From NCBI GenBank assembly GCA_046297455.1, contig JBKBIT010000009.1:1-64000 (forward strand): 64,000 nt of DNA. The letters run 5' to 3'. Below are positions 46,581 through 55,221 of this stretch, piece after piece. The first letter of the stretch is position 1. Each line of letters begins with the position of its first letter. Made by a program: the position numbers and the translations under genes. The notes beneath the pieces are model-generated. The model had not been told where the DNA came from, did not search any database, and was given only the letters and a program-made list of their open reading frames with translations. The DNA is from ZYF759 sp046297455 (GTDB lineage Bacteria > Pseudomonadota > Alphaproteobacteria > Rhizobiales > Rhizobiaceae).

Positions 46581-47762
46581 ATGAACGAGGCAGTCATCGT
46601 CTCGACCGCGCGCACGCCGATCGGCAAGGCCTATCGCGGCGGGCTCAACAACACCGACGGGGCCGTGCTCGGCGCCCATGCGATCAGCCATGCCCTGCAG
46701 CGCGCTGGCATCGAGGGCGGCGAGATCGAGGACATCGTCATGGGATGCGCCATGCAGGAGGGCACGACGGGGCTCAATGTCGCCCGTCGCGCGGGCCTTG
46801 TGGCCGGACTGCCGGTCACGGCCGCCGGCACCACGATCGACCGGCAGTGCTCCTCCGGGCTGAATGCGATGGCGGTGCTGGCCAACGCGATCCGCAACGA
46901 TGGCGTGCCGGTTGGCATCGCCGGTGGGCTGGAATCGATCAGCCTCGTGCAGAACGACCACCGCAACATTTTCCGGCTGATGAACGACCAGCTGACGGGA
47001 CCGGCGGCCGACGTGTACATGCCGATGATCGACACGGCCGAAATTGTCGCCAGCCGTTACGGCATCTCTCGCGAGCGCCAGGACGAATACGGGCTGGAAA
47101 GCCAGCGCCGCGTGGCGGCGGCGCGCGAGGCCGGCCGCTTCGACGCCGAGATCGCGCCGATCAAGGCGACGATGGCAGTGATCGACAAGGAGACCAAGGC
47201 GGTCAGCCATCGCGAGGTCGAGATCGCCCATGACGAGGGCCCGCGCGCCGAGACCACGGCCGAAGGCCTTGCCGGACTGAAGCCGGTGCGTGAGGGCGGT
47301 ACGATCACCGCCGGCAATGCCAGCCAGCTTTCCGACGGCGCGTCGGCTAACGTGATGATGAGCGCCAAGGAAGCCGAGAGACGCGGCCTGACACCGCTCG
47401 GCATCTTCCGCGGTTTCGCGGTGGCGGGCTGCGGGCCGGACGAGATGGGCATCGGCCCGGTCTTCGCCGTGCCGCGGTTGCTCGAACGCCATGGGCTGAA
47501 GGTCGACGATATCGGGCTGTGGGAACTGAACGAGGCCTTCGCGGTGCAGGTGATCTACTGCCGCGACAGGCTGGGCATCGACCCCGAGAAGCTCAATGTC
47601 AATGGCGGCGCGATCGCGGTCGGCCATCCTTATGGCATGAGCGGTTCGCGTCTTGCCGGCCATGCGCTTATCGAGGGCAAGCGGCGCGGCGTCAAATACG
47701 CGGTGGTGACCATGTGCGTCGGCGGCGGCATGGGAGCTGCCGGCCTGTTCGAGATCAATTGA
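46581..47762 (+). CDS. pimB: Acetyl-CoA acyltransferase (thiolase)
   Basis: A 393-residue degradative thiolase. It starts MNEAVIVSTARTPIGKAYRGG and shows the nucleophilic Cys in TTIDRQCSSGLNAM, the catalytic His in GGAIAVGHPYGMSGSRL and the second Cys in VTMCVGGGMGAAGLF, along with LNEAFAVQ. It lies 25 bases after the multifunctional enzyme and 10 before the large dehydrogenase, a standard beta-oxidation operon. It would cleave 3-oxoacyl-CoA to acetyl-CoA and a shorter acyl-CoA. Name by analogy with the pim operon; acetoacetyl-CoA thiolase function is possible. Confidence 0.88.
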   Translation: MNEAVIVSTARTPIGKAYRGGLNNTDGAVLGAHAISHALQRAGIEGGEIEDIVMGCAMQEGTTGLNVARRAGLVAGLPVTAAGTTIDRQCSSGLNAMAVLANAIRNDGVPVGIAGGLESISLVQNDHRNIFRLMNDQLTGPAADVYMPMIDTAEIVASRYGISRERQDEYGLESQRRVAAAREAGRFDAEIAPIKATMAVIDKETKAVSHREVEIAHDEGPRAETTAEGLAGLKPVREGGTITAGNASQLSDGASANVMMSAKEAERRGLTPLGIFRGFAVAGCGPDEMGIGPVFAVPRLLERHGLKVDDIGLWELNEAFAVQVIYCRDRLGIDPEKLNVNGGAIAVGHPYGMSGSRLAGHALIEGKRRGVKYAVVTMCVGGGMGAAGLFEIN

Positions 47763-47772
47763 GGTTAGCCAG

Positions 47773-48975
47773 ATGGACCTTCGTTTCACGCCTGAGGAAA
47801 TCGCGTTTCGCGACGAGGTGCGGAGCTTCTTCCGCGATCATCTTCCCGACGACATTCGCGAAAAGCTCGTCGATGGCGAGCATGTCGACAAGGACGACAT
47901 GGTACGCTGGACGCGTATCCTGAACGAAAAGGGATGGGCGGTTCCGCACTGGCCGGAAGAGCATGGCGGTACCGGCTGGGATCCGATGCGGCAATACATC
48001 TTCCTCGAAGAACTGCAGAAGACCCCTGCCCCTTCGCCGCTTCCCTTCGGCGTCAACATGGTGGGGCCTGTGATCTACACCTTCGGCAACGAGGCGCAGA
48101 AAAAGCACTTCCTGCCGCGCATCGCCAATCTGGACGACTGGTGGTGCCAGGGCTTTTCGGAGCCCGGCGCCGGTTCGGATCTGGCCTCGCTCAAGACGCG
48201 CGCGGTGCGCGAGGGCGACCACTACATCGTGAACGGCCAGAAGACCTGGACCACGCTTGCTCAATATGCCGACTGGATCTTCTGTCTGGTGCGCACGAGC
48301 AACGAGGGCAAGAAGCAAGAGGGCATTTCCTTCCTGCTGATCGACATGAAGTCGCCGGGCATCGAGGTGCGTCCCATCCAGACAATCGACGGCGGGCATG
48401 AGGTCAACGAGGTTTTCCTGACTGACGTGAAGGTGCCGGTCGAGAACCTGGTCGGGCAAGAAAACAAGGGCTGGGACTACGCCAAGTTTCTGCTCGGCAA
48501 CGAACGCACCAATATCGCGCGTGTCGGCATGTCGAAACAGCGCGTGCGGCGCATCCGCGAACTGGCTGTAAAGGAGATGTCTTCCGGCCGGCCATTGATT
48601 GAGGACCCGCATTTCCTGCAGAAGCTGGCTTCGGTGGAGATCGACCTGAAGGCGCTCGAACTGACGCAGCTGCGCGTCGTGGCCGCCGAAGCCAAGCGCG
48701 GCAATACCGGCAAGCCTGACCCGGCTTCCTCGGTGCTTAAGATCAAGGGTTCGCAGATCCAGCAGGCGACCACGCATCTGCTGATGCAGGTGATGGGTCC
48801 GCACGCCATGCCCTATCACGCGCATGAGATCGATGGATCCAACGAGCCGCCGATCGAGCCGGATTATGCAGGCGCAGCGGCGCCTGCCTATTTCAATACC
48901 CGCAAGGTCTCGATCTATGGCGGCTCGAACGAGATCCAGAAGAACATCATCGCCAAGGCCGTGCTGGGGCTGTGA
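47773..48975 (+). CDS. pimC: Acyl-CoA dehydrogenase, PimC-like large subunit
   Basis: A 400-residue FAD acyl-CoA dehydrogenase. It begins MDLRFTPEEIAFRDEVRSFF and has YTFGNEAQKKHFLPRIANLDDWWCQGFSEPGAGSDLASLKT, VNGQKTWTTLAQYADWIFCLVRT, and a C-terminal RKVSIYGGSNEIQKNIIAKAVLG. This pattern closely recalls pimeloyl-CoA dehydrogenase large subunit of Rhodopseudomonas and similar pairs. It precedes the second dehydrogenase by 10 bases; the two probably form a heteromer. Substrate preference is inferred. Confidence 0.88.
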   Translation: MDLRFTPEEIAFRDEVRSFFRDHLPDDIREKLVDGEHVDKDDMVRWTRILNEKGWAVPHWPEEHGGTGWDPMRQYIFLEELQKTPAPSPLPFGVNMVGPVIYTFGNEAQKKHFLPRIANLDDWWCQGFSEPGAGSDLASLKTRAVREGDHYIVNGQKTWTTLAQYADWIFCLVRTSNEGKKQEGISFLLIDMKSPGIEVRPIQTIDGGHEVNEVFLTDVKVPVENLVGQENKGWDYAKFLLGNERTNIARVGMSKQRVRRIRELAVKEMSSGRPLIEDPHFLQKLASVEIDLKALELTQLRVVAAEAKRGNTGKPDPASSVLKIKGSQIQQATTHLLMQVMGPHAMPYHAHEIDGSNEPPIEPDYAGAAAPAYFNTRKVSIYGGSNEIQKNIIAKAVLGL

Positions 48976-48985
48976 GGACAGACAG

Positions 48986-50134
48986 ATGGATTTTGACCTG
49001 ACCGAAGAGCAGTCGATGCTCAAGGATTCGCTGAAGCGGCTGCTGGCCGACAATTACGGCTTCGAGCAGAGGCGCAAATACATGGCGGCAGCCGAAGGCT
49101 GGAGCGGCGAGATGTGGGGCCGCTATGCCGAGATGGGGCTGATGGCCTTGCCGTTTGCCGAAGCCGATGGCGGGCTTGGCGGCTCGGCCGTCGAGACCAT
49201 GATCGTGATGGAGGAAATGGGCCGGACGCTTGTGCTCGAACCCTATTTCTCGACCGTCGTCCTTAGCGGCTCGGTGCTGCGCTTTGCCGGCAACGAGGAC
49301 CATAGGGCGGAATGGATACCGCAGGTCGCGGAAGGAACGCTGAAGCTGGCATTGGCGCATACCGAGCGCAACTCGCGCTACGAGCTTTCCAGCGTCGAGA
49401 CGGTGGCCAAAATGGATGGCGAAGGCTGGGTGCTGAATGGGGCCAAGAGCGTCGTCCTGCATGGCGATAGCGCCGATCATGTGTTTGTGACCGCGCGCAC
49501 CGCGGGTGACACGCGCGACGAGGCAGGTATCGGCATCTTCATGGTCGATGCCGGTGCGGAAGGCTTCTCGCGGCGCGGCTACACGATGCAGGACGGGCAG
49601 CGCGGGGCCGATCTCAAGTTCGAGAATGTTCGTGTTGGACCGGAACACGTGTTCGGCGACCCCGAGAACGCTTTGACCGTGCTGCGCCAGGTCGCCGATG
49701 CCGGTATCGCCGCCTTGTGCGCGGAAGCGATCGGCGTGATGGACGTCATGCGCGAACTCACCGTCGACTACATCAAGACGCGCCAGCAATTCGGGTTGCC
49801 TATCGGTGCGTTCCAGGCGCTGCAGCATGCCGCTGTCGACATGTTCGTGGCGGCCGAGCAGGCCCGCTCAATGGCAATCTACGGCACCATGATGGCCGAA
49901 ACCGACGATGCAGACGAACGCGCGCGTGCGATGCATGCCGTCAAGGCGGAGATCGGCCGCGCCGGAAGGCTGGCGGGCGAAAACGCCATCCAGCTTCACG
50001 GCGGGGTGGGCATGACGATGGAATATGCGATCGGTCACTATTTCAAGCGCATGACGATGATCGACATCGCGCTGGGCGATCATGAATACCATCTGCGCGC
50101 ATTGGCGGAGAAGGGCGGGCTGATCGAGGCCTGA
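48986..50134 (+). CDS. pimD: Acyl-CoA dehydrogenase, PimD-like small subunit
   Basis: A 382-residue acyl-CoA dehydrogenase family protein starting MDFDLTEEQSMLKDSLKRLLADNYGF. It lacks the canonical C-terminal GGSNEI motif strength of its partner and contains HGDSADHVFVTARTAGDTRDEAGIGIFMVD and LHGGVGMTMEYAIGHYFKRMTMID. Paired in tandem with the PimC-like gene (10-base gap), it fits the small subunit of the heteromeric type. The ATG 48986 is taken as start; upstream residues read the neighbour out of frame. Ends the operon 86 bases before the next gene. Confidence 0.87.
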   Translation: MDFDLTEEQSMLKDSLKRLLADNYGFEQRRKYMAAAEGWSGEMWGRYAEMGLMALPFAEADGGLGGSAVETMIVMEEMGRTLVLEPYFSTVVLSGSVLRFAGNEDHRAEWIPQVAEGTLKLALAHTERNSRYELSSVETVAKMDGEGWVLNGAKSVVLHGDSADHVFVTARTAGDTRDEAGIGIFMVDAGAEGFSRRGYTMQDGQRGADLKFENVRVGPEHVFGDPENALTVLRQVADAGIAALCAEAIGVMDVMRELTVDYIKTRQQFGLPIGAFQALQHAAVDMFVAAEQARSMAIYGTMMAETDDADERARAMHAVKAEIGRAGRLAGENAIQLHGGVGMTMEYAIGHYFKRMTMIDIALGDHEYHLRALAEKGGLIEA

Positions 50135-50177
50135 GCGACGGCCATTGCAGCCATGCGATCGACATGCCACATGAAGG

Positions 50178-50197
50178 CGGCGGGCATCGGCCCGCCG
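50178..50197 (+). terminator. GC hairpin after the pim-like operon
   Basis: CGGCGGGC (50178-50185) and GCCCGCCG (50190-50197) pair over 8 bases with loop ATCG, followed by TTT only. It is 43 bases after the last operon gene, so it may be a weak terminator or a readthrough point into the following small gene. Confidence 0.5.
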
Positions 50198-50220
50198 TTT
50201 CAGCATGGATGAGGTCACGC

Positions 50221-50556
50221 ATGGAAATCCGCCAGATCACCGAAGACTACGCCGTCGCGCCGCAGATCGGCGCGGAACACGTCAAGCTGATCAAGGTCGC
50301 CGGTTTCAAGAGCGTGATCTGCAACCGCCCCGACTCGGAAGATGGCGCGGTGCCGCATGACGAGATCGAGGCTGCGGCGAAGGAAGCCGGGCTGGAGTTC
50401 CGCTTCATTCCGGTGGTCAGCGGGCAGGTGACCGAAAAGGACGTTGCCGACCAGGCCGCTGCCCTCGACGAATTGCCGAAGCCGGTGCTGGCCTATTGCC
50501 GCTCCGGCGCGCGCTGCTCGAATCTCTACGCGATGGTGCAGGAATACCGGAAATAG
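50221..50556 (+). CDS. TIGR01244 family phosphatase-like/sulfur-transfer protein (DUF442)
   Basis: A 111-residue DUF442 family domain, starting MEIRQITEDYAVAPQI. It has the phosphatase-fold loop VLAYCRSGARCSNLYAM, where Cys and Arg form the phosphate-binding site. It is the stand-alone version of the domain found fused to beta-lactamase-like hydrolases (BLH), which act in sulfide or sulfur metabolism. It is 86 bases after the acyl-CoA dehydrogenase and stands between two operons. Start at ATG 50221; the upstream in-frame ATG at 50164 lies within the hairpin region. Function uncertain. Confidence 0.8.
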   Translation: MEIRQITEDYAVAPQIGAEHVKLIKVAGFKSVICNRPDSEDGAVPHDEIEAAAKEAGLEFRFIPVVSGQVTEKDVADQAAALDELPKPVLAYCRSGARCSNLYAMVQEYRK

Positions 50557-50572
50557 GCGGCTGAACCTTCGT

Positions 50573-50591
50573 GCCCGGCCCGCAGCCGGGC
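50573..50591. terminator. Hairpin between convergent genes
   Basis: GCCCGGC (50573-50579) and GCCGGGC (50585-50591) form a 7 base-pair stem with a 5-base loop, between the end of the DUF442 gene and the end of dctM on the other strand. No strong T-run is seen, so it is at best a weak bidirectional terminator. Confidence 0.4.
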
Positions 50592-50595
50592 GCTC

Positions 50596-51918
50596 TCAAT
50601 AGAGAAGCCGCATCAGGAAGAGCGTGATGCCGGGGAAGGCCGCCAGGACGATCACGCGCACGATGTCGCTCGCCACGAAGGGCAGCACGCCGCGATAGGT
50701 CTGCGACATCGGGATGTCCTTCGCCATCGAGTTGATGACGAACAGGTTCATGCCCACTGGCGGCGTGATCAGCCCCACCTCGACGACGATCAGCACGAGT
50801 ATGCCGAACCAGATGGCGAACTCGGTCGGCGACAGGCCGTAGTCCAGTGCCGACACGATCGGGAAGAAGATCGGGATCGTTAGCAGGATCATCGACAGCG
50901 AATCCATCACGCAACCGAAAATCAGGTAGGCGAACAGGATCGCGGTCAGGACCAGCCAGGGATTGAAGCCCTGGGCGGACACCCAGGTGGCAAGCTGCTG
51001 GGGCAGTTGCGACAGTGCCAGGAAGGAATTGTAGAAAGCAGCCCCGTAGACGATGAAGAAGATCAGCGCGGTGGCCACGGCTGTCTGCAGGATCGCCTCG
51101 ACGAGGGTGCGCCAGGTCAAACCGCCATTGATCAGAGCGATGATGCCGGTGCCGGCAGCACCCACGGCAGCACCCTCGGTGGGCGTGAACCAGCCGGCAT
51201 AGATGCCCCCGATAACGACAATGAAGACGAGCAGCACAGGCCACACTTCTGCCAGCGCCTTGAAACGCTCAGAATAGGGTGCGCGCTCGCGCTGGCCTGC
51301 CGAACCGGGGCTCACACGGACATAGATCGACACGACGATCATGTAGCCGATCGCGGCCAGGATGCCGGGGATGAAGGCGGCAACGAAGAGGCGGGCGATG
51401 TTCTGTTCGGTCAGGATCGCATAGATGACCAGGATAACGGAGGGCGGAATGAGCACGCCCAGCGTGCCGCCGGCCGCCAGCGTGCCGGTCGCCAGCGCGC
51501 CGGAGTAGCCGTAGCGGCGAAGCTCGGGCAGCGCGACCTGGGTCATGGTGGCAGCTGTGGCCAGCGACGAACCGCATATGGCACCGAAGCCGGCGCAGGC
51601 GCCGACCGCCGACATGGCGACGCCGCCCCTGCGGTGACCGATCCAGGTGTTTGCGGCGCGGAAGAGCGATTGCGACATGCCGCCCAGCGTGGCGAACTGG
51701 CCCATCAGGAGAAACAGCGGCACGATCGACAACGTGTAGCTCGAAAAGGTCGAATAGGTCTCGACCTTGAGCCGGGCAAGGATCGCGTTGGGGTTGCCCA
51801 TGATGATCCAGGTGCCGGCGACGCCGCACATCAGCATCGCCAGTCCGATCGGGATGCGCAGGAAGATCAGAAGCAGCAGGATGGGAAAGGATATGATCCC
51901 GATCTCGAGACTACTCAA
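50596..51918 (-). CDS. dctM: TRAP transporter large permease (DctM)
   Basis: A 440-residue polytopic membrane protein of the DctM family, the ion-coupled channel of TRAP transporters. Long hydrophobic helices start SSLEIGIISFPILLLLIFLRIPIGLAML, and conserved runs include GACAGFGAICGSSLATAATMTQVALPELRRYGYSGALATGTLAAGGTLGVLIPPS. The start is taken as TTG 51918, sharing bases with the dctQ stop; a GGGGGAGG site lies upstream and no ATG is close. Forms an operon with dctQ. Confidence 0.94.
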   Translation of the reverse strand: MSSLEIGIISFPILLLLIFLRIPIGLAMLMCGVAGTWIIMGNPNAILARLKVETYSTFSSYTLSIVPLFLLMGQFATLGGMSQSLFRAANTWIGHRRGGVAMSAVGACAGFGAICGSSLATAATMTQVALPELRRYGYSGALATGTLAAGGTLGVLIPPSVILVIYAILTEQNIARLFVAAFIPGILAAIGYMIVVSIYVRVSPGSAGQRERAPYSERFKALAEVWPVLLVFIVVIGGIYAGWFTPTEGAAVGAAGTGIIALINGGLTWRTLVEAILQTAVATALIFFIVYGAAFYNSFLALSQLPQQLATWVSAQGFNPWLVLTAILFAYLIFGCVMDSLSMILLTIPIFFPIVSALDYGLSPTEFAIWFGILVLIVVEVGLITPPVGMNLFVINSMAKDIPMSQTYRGVLPFVASDIVRVIVLAAFPGITLFLMRLLY

Positions 51919-52448
51919 TGGGAGCCTCCCCCTTCGCCGAGCTCGGGCACCGGCGGCTTGGATTTGAGTTCGGTCAGCCTGACGCCGACCATGTAGAACG
52001 AAACGATCACCGCAACCACGGCCGCCCCCATGCAGGCTGCGAAGGCCCACCAGACCGGATATTGCAGGATGAACGTGACCTCGCCGTAGCGGATCTTGTC
52101 ATGCAGTCCGAACCAGAGCCGCCAGGCGATGAAGGTGATGGCAATCGTCATCAGCACCTCGGCCAGCACATCGATGTGGCGATTGACCTGATCGGGGAAG
52201 AAGGACGTGAAGATGTCGACGGTCGCGTGGCCACGATTGATCTGGCACCACGGCAGGAACGCGAAGACCGCGAAGCCGACACCCGCCTCCACCAATTCGA
52301 AATCGCCCGGCACGGGTCTAAGACCAGCCCAGATGAATGCCCGGCCCGTGATCGAGATAACTGTTATGGCGGTAATGACGACCAGAACGATGCCGCCCAG
52401 AATGGCGAGCGCCTTGGCCAAGCCGTTGACGAATCTTTCGAGGCTCAT
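51915..52448 (-). CDS. dctQ: TRAP transporter small permease (DctQ)
   Basis: A 177-residue four-helix DctQ protein. Family-typical elements are the N-terminal LAKALAILGGIVLVVITAITVISITGRAF, RPVPGDFELVEAGVGFAVFAFLPWCQINRGHATVDIF and the C-terminal AACMGAAVVAVIVSFYMVG. It works with DctM and a periplasmic binding protein. It overlaps dctM by 4 bases. It lies 230 bases after the monooxygenase gene, a long gap for one operon; a dyad in that gap may mark a separate promoter. Confidence 0.92.
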   Translation of the reverse strand: MSLERFVNGLAKALAILGGIVLVVITAITVISITGRAFIWAGLRPVPGDFELVEAGVGFAVFAFLPWCQINRGHATVDIFTSFFPDQVNRHIDVLAEVLMTIAITFIAWRLWFGLHDKIRYGEVTFILQYPVWWAFAACMGAAVVAVIVSFYMVGVRLTELKSKPPVPELGEGGGSH

Positions 52449-52528
52449 GCCCCTCCTCCCGGTTCCCGACGCGCCCTGCGGACGCTAGCGCCTGCTCTGC
52501 CCGAGGGCAACAGGAACACGACCACATT

Positions 52529-52543
52529 GTTATACTACATAAC
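52529..52543 (-). promoter_or_regulatory. Inverted repeat before dctQ, possible operator
   Basis: GTTAT-ACTAC-ATAAC (52529-52543) has perfect 5-base arms around a 5-base centre, in a short AT-rich island about 80 bases before the dctQ start. A related TTATGTA..ATAA element stands before dctP (55157-55172). The layout resembles GntR-type operators (GT near one end, AC near the other). Confidence 0.4.
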
Positions 52544-52678
52544 CTTCTCGATCAAGAAGACGGGCCGCGATTGCCTGCTTGTTCTCCAATCGGCTTCGCA
52601 TACCGCCCAAACCCAAGCCTTGAGGGTCCCCATGCTTTCGTGTTCGCACGTCCGGGGTGCGCTCCGACGTGGGGTCAT

Positions 52679-53959
52679 TCATGCACCTGCCAGATCGGCG
52701 CTGCGATATTCGCCAATGATGGACGGGCTCGCGTTCAACGTCTCGATGTCGAAACCGGCGAGCTTCTTGTAGCCGGCTGCTGTCTGTTCGAGTTCCTCGC
52801 GCGACAGCACCTCGGAGATGTCCCCAAAGACGCCACCGCAACGCTCTTCCACCACCTGCATCACCTGGTCTGGACCGTTGCCGCGATTGGCCAGCACGAT
52901 ACGGCTTGTCGGCGGGCGCCGGATTTCCTCATAGGCTTCGAGCGCTTCGCCATTTGTCCCATGGTCCGCCAAAGCCCGTGCCAACACCCTGGCGTCGACG
53001 ATGGCCTGCGAGGCGCCATTGGAACCGATCGGATACATGGCGTGGGCCGCATCCCCGAGCAGCGTCACGCGACCATGCGTCCAGCGATCCAGCGGGTCCC
53101 GGTCCACCATTGGATACTCGAAACAGAACCCGCCCTTCTTCATCAGGGCCGGGCAATCGAGCCAATCGAAACGCCAGTCCTCGAACGAGGGCATGAAGTC
53201 GGCGAAATCGCCCTGCCGCGTCCAGTCCTCGCGATTCCAGCCCGAACCGGGCTCGTATTTAAGCTCGGCGATCCAGTTGATCAGAGCCTCGCCCGTTTCC
53301 GGATCGGGCTTCGATATCGGGTAGGTGACGAATTTCTGCCATTCATGGCCGGCCATCGCCATTGTGGCGCCTGTCAGGTACGGCTTGGCAACCGTGGTCC
53401 CACGCCACAGTACCGCGCCACCCCAGTGCGGTGGCCCCTCCTGCGGGAAGAGCTGGCGGCGAACGGCAGAGTGAATGCCGTCGCTGGCAAGCAGGATATC
53501 GGCGCGCACCGTCTCCGTTTTGCCGTCGGCATGCGACAGGCTGATCTCCACCCCGTCGGACGATTGCGCAAAACCGGCAATCGCTGCACCGGTCACCACC
53601 GCATCCGGCCCCAAACGGGCGTTCACGGCTTCCAGCAGCATCATCTGCAGATGGCCGCGATGGATCGAATATTGCGGCCAGCGATAGCCAGCATGCATCC
53701 CGCGGGGCTCCGACCAGATCAGCCCACCCTTTTTGGAGAAATAGGCAACCTCTCGTGTCCGCACTCCGAGCCGTTCGAGTTCGGCTTCCAGGCCGAGGTC
53801 GAACAGCTCGCGCACGGCGTGCGGCTGCACATTGATACCTACGCCGAGCGGCGAAAGGCGAGCGACCTGCTCATAGACCCGGCAGGCAATCCCGACCTGG
53901 TGCAATGACAGCGCCATGGTCAAGCCGGCTATGCCAGCGCCTGCGATGATGACGGTCAT
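52679..53959 (-). CDS. FAD-dependent monooxygenase (salicylate hydroxylase-like)
   Basis: A 426-residue class A flavoprotein hydroxylase. The FAD motif is MTVIIAGAGIAGLTMALSLHQ (GAGIAG), followed by GVGINVQPHAVREL, the DG motif LLASDGIHSAVRRQL, and the second FAD motif VTLLGDAAHAMYPIGSNGASQAIVD. These enzymes hydroxylate phenolic acids or related aromatics with NAD(P)H. Lying between dctP and dctQM, it presumably acts on the imported compound. Substrate cannot be fixed; hydroxybenzoate- or salicylate-type is likely by family. No C-terminal thioredoxin domain. Confidence 0.9.
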   Translation of the reverse strand: MTVIIAGAGIAGLTMALSLHQVGIACRVYEQVARLSPLGVGINVQPHAVRELFDLGLEAELERLGVRTREVAYFSKKGGLIWSEPRGMHAGYRWPQYSIHRGHLQMMLLEAVNARLGPDAVVTGAAIAGFAQSSDGVEISLSHADGKTETVRADILLASDGIHSAVRRQLFPQEGPPHWGGAVLWRGTTVAKPYLTGATMAMAGHEWQKFVTYPISKPDPETGEALINWIAELKYEPGSGWNREDWTRQGDFADFMPSFEDWRFDWLDCPALMKKGGFCFEYPMVDRDPLDRWTHGRVTLLGDAAHAMYPIGSNGASQAIVDARVLARALADHGTNGEALEAYEEIRRPPTSRIVLANRGNGPDQVMQVVEERCGGVFGDISEVLSREELEQTAAGYKKLAGFDIETLNASPSIIGEYRSADLAGA

Positions 53960-53984
53960 GGCGGCTCCCCTTGCAACAAGAATA

Positions 53985-54008
53985 CGGGGCGGAATTTCCT
54001 CCGCCCCG
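53985..54008 (-). terminator. Hairpin between dctP and the monooxygenase gene
   Basis: CGGGGCGGA (53985-53993) and TCCGCCCCG (54000-54008) are exact inverse complements, with a 6-base loop. On the minus strand the stem lies 26 bases after the dctP stop. Such hairpins often protect the binding-protein mRNA or attenuate downstream genes. No long T-run follows. Confidence 0.6.
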
Positions 54009-54034
54009 CACCCGCATTCCAGTTTGCTCGGAAT

Positions 54035-55078
54035 TTATTGGGTGTAACGTGCGATGAGCTCGCGTGCTTCGTCCACCAACGCCTGCCCGTCAAGACCCCG
54101 GCCGTTCATTTCCGCGATCCAGTTGTCGATGACAGGCTGGGCAGCCGCCCGCCAGGCTTCCGTCTCTTCGTCGGAAAGCTGGATGATATTGTTGCCGTTC
54201 TCGACAGCCATTTCGCGGCCCGGCCCGTCATAATATTGCTGCGTGCGGCCGGCGAAGGCCGAGAAATCCGCGCCCGAATTGGAGTCGATGATCTCGCGCA
54301 GGTCCTCTGGAAGGTTGTCGTAGGCTTCCTTGTTCATCGCCAGCACGAAGGTGGTCGTGTAGAGCGCATGGTCGCCGCCGAACTCGGTGTGGTTGCTGAC
54401 CAGCTCCGGCACGCGCAGCGCGGCCGTGACCTCCCACGGAACGACGGCGCCGTCGATCACGCCGCGCGACAGGTTTTCAGGCACCTGCGGGATCGGCATG
54501 CCGACCGGGGTCGCGCCCAATTCGCCCAGCAACGCGTTGATGATGCGGGTGGGCGCGCGGATGGTCATGCCCTGGAGGTCGGCCATCTCGGCGACCGGCT
54601 CGCGGCTGTGAATGATGCCTGGACCGTGGACCCAGGTGCCGAGGATGTGGGTCTCGGAGAAGTCATCCTTCATGTGCTTTTCATACATGTCCCAATAGGC
54701 GCGCGAGGTCGCCTCGGCATCGGTCATCATGAAGGGAAGCTCGAACACCTCGGTCAAGGGGAACCGGCCGGGCGTGTTGCCGGGCAGGGTCCAGACGATG
54801 TCGACGGTGCCGTCGACGGCCTGGTCGTAGAGCTGGGGCGGCGTGCCGCCGAGCGACATGGCTGCGTAGCGCTCGATCTTGATACGGCCGTCAGAGGCCT
54901 CCTCGATGGCATCGGCCCAGGGGTCGAGAATATGCGTCGGCACGTTGGCGGCGCCGGGCAGGAACTGGTGCAGCCTGAGCGTCACCTCCTGCGAATGGGC
55001 GATCTGGGTCGCACCGAGCCAACCGGCAAGCGCCACGGTTGCCGCGAGCGCCATGGTCTTCTTCAAACCTGTCGTCAT
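54035..55078 (-). CDS. dctP: TRAP transporter substrate-binding protein (DctP)
   Basis: A 347-residue periplasmic solute-binding protein of the DctP family. A Sec signal MTTGLKKTMALAATVALAGW ends near AHSQ, and the mature chain begins EVTLRLHQFLPGAANVPTHILDPWADAIEEASDGRIKIE. A conserved Arg lies in MTIRAPTRIINALLGELGATPVGMPIPQVPENLSRGVIDGAVVPWE. In DctP proteins an Arg contacts the substrate carboxylate, so an organic acid ligand is expected. It is the first gene of the minus-strand set dctP-monooxygenase-dctQ-dctM. Confidence 0.94.
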   Translation of the reverse strand: MTTGLKKTMALAATVALAGWLGATQIAHSQEVTLRLHQFLPGAANVPTHILDPWADAIEEASDGRIKIERYAAMSLGGTPPQLYDQAVDGTVDIVWTLPGNTPGRFPLTEVFELPFMMTDAEATSRAYWDMYEKHMKDDFSETHILGTWVHGPGIIHSREPVAEMADLQGMTIRAPTRIINALLGELGATPVGMPIPQVPENLSRGVIDGAVVPWEVTAALRVPELVSNHTEFGGDHALYTTTFVLAMNKEAYDNLPEDLREIIDSNSGADFSAFAGRTQQYYDGPGREMAVENGNNIIQLSDEETEAWRAAAQPVIDNWIAEMNGRGLDGQALVDEARELIARYTQ

Positions 55079-55156
55079 GTTTTCCTCCCAAAACGAACAT
55101 GGACGGTCGGCCTTGAGGCTCGCTTCTCCTCCGTCCGGGCCGTGATCCTACAAGAG

Positions 55157-55172
55157 TTTATGTAACAATAAA
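55157..55172. promoter_or_regulatory. AT-rich element before dctP, similar to the dyad before dctQ
   Basis: TTTATGTAACAATAAA lies 79 bases upstream of the dctP start in an AT-rich stretch. It shares TTATGTA and ATAA with the minus-strand reading of the 52529-52543 dyad, with one extra base between the halves. It may be a shared operator for the two parts of the TRAP gene set. Confidence 0.3.
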
Positions 55173-55221
55173 GAGGTTGTGGACGATATTTTTGTAACGC
55201 GTTCGCACTGCCTCCCCTTCC

